The notes beneath the pieces are model-generated. The model searched no databases. It was not told the origin of the DNA and saw only the letters and a list, made by a program, of their open reading frames with translations. From an uncultured Porphyromonadaceae bacterium (GTDB lineage Bacteria > Bacteroidota > Bacteroidia > Bacteroidales > Barnesiellaceae_A), in assembly GCA_900542255.1 (NCBI GenBank), contig UQMR01000100.1, positions 1 through 5,907 on the forward strand: a stretch of 5,907 nt of DNA, read 5' to 3'. The translations under genes were made by a program, and so were the position numbers. Below are positions 1 through 4,896 of the stretch, one piece after another; position 1 is the stretch's first letter, and every line of letters starts with the position of its first letter.

Positions 1-297
1 TTCGTACCGATGCGTAAGCCCGGAAAGCTCCCTGCCGAGACGTGGAGCGAAAGCTACAAGAAGGAGTATGGTACCGACACGATAGAGATACATGTAGATG
101 CTTTGGATGAGAACGACGTTGTGCTTCTGCATGACGATTTGTTGGCCACGGGCGGTACTATGTATGCGGCCTATCTGTTGGTAAAGCGTTTCAATCCTAA
201 GAAAATCTATGTGAATTTCATATCGGAGCTGCTCGACCTGAATGGCCGTGCCATGTTCCCCGAGGATGTGGAAATAGAGACATTGATTAAATATTGA
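1..297 (+). CDS. apt: Adenine phosphoribosyltransferase, 3' part (5' end outside window)
   Basis: The enzyme salvages adenine: adenine plus PRPP gives AMP and pyrophosphate, in the cytoplasm. The reading frame is open from base 1, so only the last 98 residues are present; the family is usually about 170-185 residues, so roughly the first 75-85 are missing. The fragment starts in the conserved stretch FVPMRKPGKLP (E. coli has FVPVRKPGKLP), followed by YGTDTIEIH. The PRPP-binding loop of type I phosphoribosyltransferases is intact at fragment residues 42-53 (LLHDDLLATGGT; both Asp at nt 133-138, then the TGGT phosphate loop). The Met at nt 10 is internal to the conserved core and is not a start. 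The TGA stop (295-297) lies 4 nt before the uvrC GTG, suggesting one transcript and possibly coupled translation. Identification is firm from the motifs. Confidence 0.96.
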   Translation, partial: FVPMRKPGKLPAETWSESYKKEYGTDTIEIHVDALDENDVVLLHDDLLATGGTMYAAYLLVKRFNPKKIYVNFISELLDLNGRAMFPEDVEIETLIKY

Positions 298-301
298 TGT
301 T

Positions 302-2110
302 GTGCCCGCCGCCGACCAACATATAAGGGATATTCTGGCTCTCTTGCCCGAGACACCGGGCGTGTATCAGTATTTCGACAAAGAGGGGAAGATTATATAT
401 GTAGGTAAGGCGAAGAACTTGAAGCGCAGGGTTTCGTCGTACTTCAACAAAGTGCATGAAGATTCTCCCAAAACAAGAATCTTGGTGCGCCATATTGCCG
501 ATTTGAAGTACATTCTTGTCAATACCGAGGAGGATGCTTTGCACCTCGAAAATTCGTTGATAAAGAAATATAAGCCTCGCTACAATATTTTGCTCAAAGA
601 TGACAAAACCTATCCTTGGATTTGTGTCACCAACGAAAATTTTCCCCGGGTCTTTCTCACGCGCAGGGTCGAGCGCAAGGGGGGTGCCAAGTATTATGGC
701 CCTTATGCCCATGTGCATATAGCCAAGACTGTACTGGAACTTTTACACGACCTTTTTCCGTTGCGTACCTGCCGCTATGCCCTTACTACCGAAGCTGTCG
801 AAAAAAAGAGATATAAGGTATGCCTGCAATATCATATAAAACGATGCAAGGGGTGTTGCGAGGGATTGGTTTCGTCTGCAACGTATGCCGGTTATATCGA
901 TGCTGTGAAGCAGATACTAAATGGCAATACGCAGCAGTTGAGCAACCTCCTGTTGCAGGAGATGCAGGAGTTGTCGGCCCAGTTGCGGTTTGAAGAGGCT
1001 CAGGAGGTGAAGCTGCGGTATGATTTGGTAGAGCGTTATAAGGCAAAGTCGGTTGTTGTGAGTACAACGATACACAATGTGGATGTATTTTCCTACGAAG
1101 AGGATGAATCGCTCGCCTTTGTCAATTATATGCACGTGAAGGCCGGTTCCATCGTGCAGTGTGTCACCATCGAGTATAAGAAAAAACTCGATGAGACGGC
1201 TGCCGAGATTCTGGCTCTTGCCATTGCAGAGTTGCGTTCTCGTTTCGGCAGCGATACGCGCGAAGCTATTGTGCCTTTTGCACCCGAGACCGAATTTGAG
1301 GAGTTGCATTTTCTGATTCCCGAGCGTGGCGACAAACGCAAGTTGCTCGACATATCGCAGCAGAATGTGCGACAATATAAGATAGACCGTCTGAAACAGT
1401 CGGAGAAGCTCAACCCCGAGCAGCGCGCTACCCGCATATTGTCGCGCCTGCAAAAGGATTTCCGCCTCAGCGAGCTGCCTGTACATATCGAGTGTTTCGA
1501 TAATTCCAATATCCAGGGAACCAATCCAGTCGCATCGTGTGTGGTTTTCAAGATGGCGAAGCCGTCGAAAAAAGATTATCGGCATTTCAATATCAAGACC
1601 GTCGAGGGACCCGACGACTTCGCCTCGATGCGAGAGATTATCTATCGCCGTTACCACCGTTTGGTAGAGGAGGGGCTGCCATTGCCGCAGCTTATCGTAG
1701 TAGATGGTGGCAAGGGGCAGTTGAGTGCGGCCCTCTCTTCGTTGGAAGAGTTGGGCTTGCGGGGCAAGATTGCCATCGTCGGTATTGCCAAGCGTTTGGA
1801 AGAAATCTATTTCCCGGGAGATAGTACGCCGCTCTATATCGATAAAAACTCCGAGTCGTTGCGTCTGATACAACATTTGCGTGATGAGGCGCACCGTTTT
1901 GGTATTACACATCATCGCAATCGTCGCAGCAAGTCGCAAACGGTATCGGCTCTCGATGGTGTGAAGGGGGTGGGAGCGCAGACGCGCGATAAGCTGTTGC
2001 GCCATTTTAAGAGCGTGAAGCGGATGGGCGATGCCTCTATGGAGGAGTTGACAGAGATTGTCGGTGCGGCAAAGGCCGGGCTGGTATATGCTGCCTTGCA
2101 TAAGTCTTAG
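302..2110 (+). CDS. uvrC: Excinuclease ABC subunit C (UvrC)
   Basis: UvrC makes the 3' and 5' incisions around bulky DNA lesions after UvrAB loading (nucleotide excision repair). The product is 602 residues, a normal length. Domains in order: GIY-YIG nuclease at about 16-98 (G20-V-Y, Y33-V-G, Arg42/Arg43, Glu83 in LEN); a cysteine cluster C157, C174, C182, C186 with the spacing C-x16-C-x7-C-x3-C, like the site reported to hold a 4Fe-4S cluster in E. coli UvrC, plus an extra C185; a UVR (UvrB-contact) motif near 213-247; the RNase H-like nuclease core with D400 in FDNSNIQG, D468 in VVDGGKGQL and H531 in RDEAHRFG; and a C-terminal helix-hairpin-helix region at about 549-600. The start is GTG at 302: the frame is closed upstream by TGA at 284-286, no ATG or TTG lies between, and the first in-frame internal ATG is residue 221. 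There is no clear Shine-Dalgarno site. An intrinsic terminator follows. Confidence 0.97.
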   Translation: MPAADQHIRDILALLPETPGVYQYFDKEGKIIYVGKAKNLKRRVSSYFNKVHEDSPKTRILVRHIADLKYILVNTEEDALHLENSLIKKYKPRYNILLKDDKTYPWICVTNENFPRVFLTRRVERKGGAKYYGPYAHVHIAKTVLELLHDLFPLRTCRYALTTEAVEKKRYKVCLQYHIKRCKGCCEGLVSSATYAGYIDAVKQILNGNTQQLSNLLLQEMQELSAQLRFEEAQEVKLRYDLVERYKAKSVVVSTTIHNVDVFSYEEDESLAFVNYMHVKAGSIVQCVTIEYKKKLDETAAEILALAIAELRSRFGSDTREAIVPFAPETEFEELHFLIPERGDKRKLLDISQQNVRQYKIDRLKQSEKLNPEQRATRILSRLQKDFRLSELPVHIECFDNSNIQGTNPVASCVVFKMAKPSKKDYRHFNIKTVEGPDDFASMREIIYRRYHRLVEEGLPLPQLIVVDGGKGQLSAALSSLEELGLRGKIAIVGIAKRLEEIYFPGDSTPLYIDKNSESLRLIQHLRDEAHRFGITHHRNRRSKSQTVSALDGVKGVGAQTRDKLLRHFKSVKRMGDASMEELTEIVGAAKAGLVYAALHKS

Positions 2111-2132
2111 TTGAAGTCGCCCGGTTGCAATG

Positions 2133-2160
2133 AAAACACCCTTTTTATAAGGTGTTTTTT
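2133..2160 (+). terminator. Intrinsic terminator after uvrC
   Basis: The arms AAAACACC (2133-2140) and GGTGTTTT (2151-2158) form an 8-bp stem. The loop is CTTTTTATAA, where two further T-A pairs can form if C2141 is bulged. The right arm runs into a T tract (2155-2160). It begins 22 nt after the uvrC stop and is well placed to end the apt-uvrC transcript. The left flank is A-rich, so weak activity on the opposite strand is possible. Confidence 0.85.
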
Positions 2161-2345
2161 AATTATTTGATAATCAGAATATTATTATCGATTCGGAGCA
2201 CCAAGTGTTGCGTTGTGACAGCCCCTGAAAAGGAGCCCGTAGAGGGATTGCCGGGTTATCGCCATGACGGCATGTCATATCCATGAAACGGGAATGCTGT
2301 TATGTGATTGTAAACCAGTCGCTTGTGATGAAATGTGGCTTCCAT

Positions 2346-2381
2346 CCCTCGGGGTAGGTTATAAATAGAGCCCTCGGGGTA
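2346..2381. repeat. Direct repeat CCCTCGGGGTA, two copies 25 bp apart
   Basis: The 11-bp sequence CCCTCGGGGTA occurs exactly at 2346-2356 and again at 2371-2381, a start-to-start distance of 25 bp. Each copy contains a small GC-rich dyad (CCC-TC-GGG). The repeats stand out as GC-rich blocks in an AT-rich leader 54-79 bp before the dtd start. Two sites spaced by about two and a half helical turns could be paired regulator sites, or they may be a chance duplication; no function can be assigned from sequence. Confidence 0.45.
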
Positions 2382-2412
2382 TCTATATCTCGTTTATTTT
2401 TATTTAATTTGC

Positions 2413-2426
2413 ATATATCGATATAT
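2413..2426. promoter_or_regulatory. 14-bp perfect palindrome just upstream of dtd
   Basis: ATATATCGATATAT is a perfect 14-bp palindrome centred between 2419 and 2420. It ends 8 nt before the dtd ATG and starts 2 nt after the weak -7-like TTAATTTG, so it would cover the transcription start or the ribosome landing zone. It could be an operator or a small RNA hairpin, but alternating A/T sequence makes chance palindromes common. Confidence 0.3.
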
Positions 2427-2434
2427 AGAGTCGT

Positions 2435-2887
2435 ATGAGAATTGTTATACAACGTGTACGGTATGCATCGTTAAGCATTGGCGGCAGCGAGTATTCGGCC
2501 ATTGGCAAAGGCATGGTTGTGCTGATAGGTGTTGAAGAGCGCGACACGATGGACGATGTGGAATGGCTTGTGAAAAAGACAGTCCAGATGCGCATCTACG
2601 ATGACGAAAACGGTGTAATGAACCGTTCGCTCATAGATACCGGCGGAAATGCTCTTGTCGTGAGCCAGTTTACCCTGCATGCCTCGGTAAAAAAGGGCAA
2701 CAGGCCGGCCTATATTCGTGCTGCGCGTCCCGAGCATGCGCGCCCGCTCTATGAAGCCTTTTGCGAGCGCATGTCGCAAGCATTGGGGCGAGCCGTCGCC
2801 ACCGGCGTTTTTGGAGCCGATATGCAGGTAGAGTTGTTGAATGACGGGCCCGTGACGATATGTGTAGATTCTCAAAACAGGGAGTGA
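2435..2887 (+). CDS. dtd: D-aminoacyl-tRNA deacylase
   Basis: Dtd hydrolyses the ester bond of tRNAs mischarged with D-amino acids (and glycine on non-cognate tRNA), proofreading chirality in the cytoplasm as a homodimer. The 150-residue length is typical. The N-terminus MRIVIQRVRYASLSI matches the family opening, which supports ATG at 2435. The two signature motifs are present: SQFTL at 77-81 and NDGPVT at 136-141, whose Gly138-Pro139 is the cross-subunit chiral selector. The conserved GVFGADM (124-130) and the KKGNRP segment (86-91) are also seen. No Shine-Dalgarno site precedes the start. The gene opens a close-packed cluster with the MazG-like gene (1-nt gap) and deoC. Confidence 0.96.
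   Translation: MRIVIQRVRYASLSIGGSEYSAIGKGMVVLIGVEERDTMDDVEWLVKKTVQMRIYDDENGVMNRSLIDTGGNALVVSQFTLHASVKKGNRPAYIRAARPEHARPLYEAFCERMSQALGRAVATGVFGADMQVELLNDGPVTICVDSQNRE
2879..2884 (+). promoter_or_regulatory. Shine-Dalgarno-like site for the MazG-like gene
   Basis: AGGGAG lies inside the last dtd codons, 4 nt upstream of ATG 2889. It is notable because the other starts in this window (dtd, deoC, mscL) lack such a site and have AT-rich leaders. It supports the choice of ATG 2889 and translation coupled to dtd. Confidence 0.5.
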
Positions 2888-2888
2888 T

Positions 2889-3221
2889 ATGACGATTGAC
2901 GAAGCGCAAAAACAGGTCGATGAATGGATTAAAAGCTATGGCGTACGCTATTTTGACGAGCTTACCAACATGGCGATTCTTACCGAGGAGGTAGGCGAAG
3001 TGGCGCGTATCATGGCACGGCGGTATGGTGAGCAGTCGGCGAAAAAAGATGAGAAGCTCGATTTGGCCGATGAGCTGGCCGATGTGTTGTGGGTACTCTG
3101 TTGTATTGCCAACCAGACGGGGGTAGACCTTACGGAGGCTTTTGCCCGCAATATCGAAAAGAAGACGACCCGCGATAAAGAACGACATAAAAACAATATA
3201 AAATTATATGAGCATGAATAA
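2889..3221 (+). CDS. MazG-type nucleotide pyrophosphohydrolase, single domain
   Basis: All-alpha NTP pyrophosphatases of the MazG superfamily convert (d)NTPs to (d)NMP plus pyrophosphate, using Mg2+ held by acidic residues, and are thought to clear aberrant or surplus nucleotides. This protein has 110 residues, so it is a short single-domain member rather than the tandem-domain MazG of E. coli. The metal-binding pattern is visible: E33-E34-x-x-E37 in LTEEVGEVA, then E62-x-x-D65 in LADELADVLW. A lysine-rich tail (KKTTRDKERHKNN, 91-103) follows. ATG at 2889 lies 1 nt after the dtd stop. A rare good Shine-Dalgarno-like AGGGAG (2879-2884) sits 4 nt before it, so re-initiation after dtd is likely. 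The end overlaps the deoC start. The substrate cannot be told from sequence; dUTP, dCTP or modified NTPs are all possible. Confidence 0.9.
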   Translation: MTIDEAQKQVDEWIKSYGVRYFDELTNMAILTEEVGEVARIMARRYGEQSAKKDEKLDLADELADVLWVLCCIANQTGVDLTEAFARNIEKKTTRDKERHKNNIKLYEHE

Positions 3222-4095
3222 GTACGAAGAGGCTTTGTCGCTCTATTCAACCGACATAGACGACGCTGCCGTGCAGCAAGCCGTAGAGAAGATTGTACGA
3301 GACAACTTCGATACCTACAACAATGTAGAAGTATATAAAAAGTTATTTAACAGTATCGACCTTACCACATTGCGTACCGAAGATAATACGGCAACGGTAA
3401 GTCGTTTTACGCAGCGTGTCAATGCCTTTGAAGAAGAGCATGGCGAGTTGCCCAATGTGGCCGCTATCTGTGTATATCCCAATTTTGCCGGGACGGTACG
3501 TATGAATCTCGATGTATCGAGTGTAAAGATTGCTGCTGTTTCGGGCGGTTTCCCCTCCTCGCAGACCTTTACCGAGGTAAAAGTTGCCGAGACGATGCTT
3601 GCCGTGAAAGATGGTGCCGATGAGATAGACATCGTCATCAACGTAGGCGATATGCTGGGCGGCAACTACGAAGAGATGTGCGACGAGATTGCCGAGTTGA
3701 AAAGCGCTTGCGGCGACGCACACCTGAAAGTGATACTCGAAACTGGGGCCCTTAAAACCGCCTCGAATATCAAGAAGGCCTCTATCCTTGCCATCTACTC
3801 GGGTGCCGATTTCATCAAGACATCTACCGGAAAGCAAGAGCCGGCTGCCACTCTCGAAGCCGCTTACGTGATGTGCCAGGCCATCAAGGAGTACTACGAC
3901 AAGACCGGTATCATGATTGGCTTCAAGCCCGCCGGCGGTATCTCCACCACGGCCGAAGCCGTAAAATATTATTGTGTGGTAGCCTCTGTCTTGGGCGAAA
4001 AATGGTTGAATAACAAATACTTCCGTATTGGTGCCAGCCGCTTGGCAAACAATTTGCTGGGCGATATCCTTGGCGAGCCCGTCAAATTCTTCTGA
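3208..4095 (+). CDS. deoC: Deoxyribose-phosphate aldolase
   Basis: DeoC cleaves 2-deoxy-D-ribose 5-phosphate to glyceraldehyde 3-phosphate and acetaldehyde, the last step of deoxynucleoside catabolism, in the cytoplasm. It is a TIM-barrel class I (Schiff-base) aldolase. Numbered from 3208, 295 residues are encoded. Visible landmarks are AAICVYPNF (85-93), SGGFPSSQT (112-120), DEIDIV with the acid/base Asp141 (138-143), LKVILETGALK (173-183), the Schiff-base Lys204 in FIKTSTGK (202-209) and the second active-site Lys240 in GFKPAGG (238-244). The product ends PVKFF, without the C-terminal Tyr known from E. coli DeoC. The start is uncertain by two codons: ATG 3208 (MSMNKYEE) or ATG 3214 (MNKYEE). 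The latter resembles other Bacteroidales DeoC openings as far as I recall. The overlap with the MazG-like gene is 14 or 8 nt accordingly, implying coupled translation. Confidence 0.96.
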   Translation: MSMNKYEEALSLYSTDIDDAAVQQAVEKIVRDNFDTYNNVEVYKKLFNSIDLTTLRTEDNTATVSRFTQRVNAFEEEHGELPNVAAICVYPNFAGTVRMNLDVSSVKIAAVSGGFPSSQTFTEVKVAETMLAVKDGADEIDIVINVGDMLGGNYEEMCDEIAELKSACGDAHLKVILETGALKTASNIKKASILAIYSGADFIKTSTGKQEPAATLEAAYVMCQAIKEYYDKTGIMIGFKPAGGISTTAEAVKYYCVVASVLGEKWLNNKYFRIGASRLANNLLGDILGEPVKFF

Positions 4096-4098
4096 TAC

Positions 4099-4122
4099 CC
4101 GTTTTCGGTTGTTGCCGAACGG
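4099..4122 (+). other. Hairpin directly after the deoC stop
   Basis: CCGTT (4099-4103) pairs with AACGG (4118-4122), and CGG (4106-4108) pairs with CCG (4115-4117). Two T residues are bulged and the loop is TTGTTG, giving 8 bp in total. It starts 4 nt after the deoC stop. No T tract follows, so it is not a standard intrinsic terminator; it may protect the 3' end or cooperate with the next hairpin. Confidence 0.45.
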
Positions 4123-4143
4123 AGAAATCTCGCTATATCTATT

Positions 4144-4184
4144 ACGGGGCTGTAACGAACCAAAATATTCGGTTGTAGCCCCGT
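4144..4184 (+). terminator. Long hairpin after deoC, probable terminator or 3'-end structure
   Basis: ACGGGGCTGTAAC (4144-4156) pairs with GTTGTAGCCCCGT (4172-4184): 13 bp, including two G-U pairs in the RNA. GAA (4157-4159) then pairs with TTC (4168-4170) with G4171 bulged, leaving the 8-nt loop CCAAAATA. The stem is strong, but the sequence after it (TCCTTATCTTC) is only loosely T-rich, so termination efficiency is uncertain. Its position 49 nt after the deoC stop fits the end of the dtd-mazG-deoC transcript. The opposite strand has no T tract either. Confidence 0.55.
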
Positions 4185-4262
4185 TCCTTATCTTCGTGAG
4201 AAGGACGGAAACTATTATGATATGACACTTGAAGAATGTTTTTACTCTCTGAGGCTCAAAAT

Positions 4263-4294
4263 GTTGCGGGTTTACGAATATTGTCTTACTTTTG
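4263..4294 (+). promoter_or_regulatory. Candidate Bacteroides-type promoter for mscL
   Basis: GTTG (4263-4266) resembles the -33 box TTTG, and TACTTTTG (4287-4294) matches the -7 consensus TAnnTTTG exactly. The spacer is 20 nt, within the usual range for the primary sigma factor of Bacteroidota. Transcription would start near 4300, leaving a leader of about 115 nt before mscL. A second exact -7 match, TATATTTG (4323-4330), has no good -33 partner. Confidence 0.5.
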
Positions 4295-4372
4295 TTCGGT
4301 AAAAGATTACGGGGTTACAATGTATATTTGTCAAGGTAGGGGTATCCGTTGTTTTCTATCAAAGGAAGGAAA

Positions 4373-4408
4373 ATGAGTCGCATGATTTGTAAATCACTAA
4401 TTTATTAA
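4373..4408 (+). CDS. Possible 11-codon leader ORF upstream of mscL
   Basis: ATG at 4373 opens a frame encoding [11 protein letters not shown] and stopping with TAA at 4406-4408, 8 nt before the mscL ATG. It is preceded by AAAGGAAGG (4361-4369), the strongest Shine-Dalgarno-like block in the window, 3 nt from the ATG. It would lie within the mscL leader RNA. There is no composition or homology evidence that it is translated, and an ORF this short is easily produced by chance. Confidence 0.2.
   Translation: MSRMICKSLIY
4383..4396. promoter_or_regulatory. Inverted repeat TGATTT-GT-AAATCA before mscL
   Basis: Two perfect 6-bp arms around a 2-bp centre form a DNA dyad 20 nt upstream of the mscL ATG; AATT-TATT-AATT (4399-4410) follows directly. 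The dyad is operator-like in shape, but the AT-rich setting lowers its significance. As RNA it would give at most a weak 5-bp hairpin. Confidence 0.25.
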
Positions 4409-4416
4409 TTCGAAAT

Positions 4417-4866
4417 ATGAATATGAAAAGTTCATTTCTGTCAGATTTTAAGTCTTTCGCCCTTAAAGGTAATGTGATAGACATGGCCGTGGGTGTTGTT
4501 ATAGGCGGTGCATTTGGTAAGATAGTATCGTCGTTGGTCTCGGATGTGATTATGCCGCCCATAGGATTGCTCATAGGGGGTGTCAATTTCAAGGATTTGA
4601 GCATTACGCTCAAAGAGGCAACCGATACTGCTGCCGCCGTTACGCTCAACTACGGGGCATTCTTGCAAACGATTATCGACTTTCTGATAATAGCCTTCTC
4701 GATATTCCTCTTGATACGCGTTGTGGCCAATATTGTCAGAAAAGTGCAGACCGCCAAAGAAGAGGAGCAAAAGGCTCAGGCTCCTGCTCCACAGCCTACC
4801 GTAAGTGACGAGGTGAAGCTGCTTGCCGAGATACGCGACTTGTTGAAGTCGGAGAAGGAGAAATAA
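4417..4866 (+). CDS. mscL: Large-conductance mechanosensitive channel
   Basis: MscL is a homopentameric inner-membrane channel that opens under membrane tension and releases solutes during hypo-osmotic shock. The 149-residue product shows the family plan: an N-terminal amphipathic helix ([14 protein letters not shown], 6-19); TM1 at about 20-45 with the Gly/Ala-rich pore lining [30 protein letters not shown] (43-55) leading to the periplasmic loop (about 56-80); TM2 at about 81-105 ([19 protein letters not shown]); a charged and Ala/Pro-rich linker ([14 protein letters not shown], 114-127); and a C-terminal helix ([16 protein letters not shown], 130-145). ATG 4417 is used, but ATG 4423 (MKSSFL) is an equally good start two codons later. 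No Shine-Dalgarno site is present and the leader is AT-rich. A promoter candidate lies 123 nt upstream, and the next gene starts after 30 nt without a terminator. Confidence 0.96.
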   Translation: MNMKSSFLSDFKSFALKGNVIDMAVGVVIGGAFGKIVSSLVSDVIMPPIGLLIGGVNFKDLSITLKEATDTAAAVTLNYGAFLQTIIDFLIIAFSIFLLIRVVANIVRKVQTAKEEEQKAQAPAPQPTVSDEVKLLAEIRDLLKSEKEK

Positions 4867-4896
4867 GAGAAACAAGAAGAAAGAAGACATTATGCT

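Larger units (their letters stand above)
2111..2434. other. Intergenic region uvrC-dtd (324 nt)
   Basis: No convincing gene is seen on either strand; the longest minus-strand frames here are about 40 codons and lack a good start. The region holds the uvrC terminator, then a stretch at about 2165-2340 with only short inverted repeats (for example ATGAC 2264-2268 with GTCAT 2274-2278, and CCCG 2236-2239 with CGGG 2252-2255). The 11-bp direct repeat and the 14-bp palindrome listed separately come next. The dtd promoter should lie here. The best match is TTAATTTG (2404-2411), one mismatch from the Bacteroides -7 consensus TAnnTTTG, but no TTTG-like -33 box sits about 20 nt upstream, so it is a weak candidate only. 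Confidence 0.5.
4096..4416. other. Intergenic region deoC-mscL (321 nt)
   Basis: No gene of normal size is seen. In order it holds two hairpins just after deoC (4099-4122 and 4144-4184), an unremarkable stretch (4185-4260), a Bacteroides-type promoter candidate (4263-4294), a second perfect -7 motif TATATTTG (4323-4330) without a matching -33 box, a purine-rich Shine-Dalgarno-like block with a possible 11-codon ORF (4361-4408), and an AT-rich leader running into mscL. The region separates the deoC cluster from the mscL unit. Confidence 0.6.

Noticed and set aside
917..2101. 394-codon open frame on the minus strand inside uvrC
   Set aside because: It is fully antisense to a well-supported gene whose catalytic motifs all lie in the + frame. 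The antisense translation shows no recognisable domain and is explained by uvrC codon usage.
2165..2400. tRNA or known riboswitch in the uvrC-dtd gap
   Set aside because: No cloverleaf, T-arm-like GTTCGA sequence or recognisable aptamer core was found on either strand.
2404..2411. TTAATTTG as a firm dtd promoter -7 box
   Set aside because: It differs from TAnnTTTG at one key base and has no TTTG-like -33 element at about 20 nt, so it was mentioned only as a weak candidate in the intergenic entry.
4323..4330. TATATTTG as a second mscL promoter
   Set aside because: The -7 match is exact, but no -33-like sequence is found 18-24 nt upstream; short AT-rich matches occur by chance.
4441..4890. 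149-codon minus-strand frame over mscL
   Set aside because: It is antisense to a clear MscL with both transmembrane helices; its Leu/Phe run is the complement of the purine-rich mscL tail.
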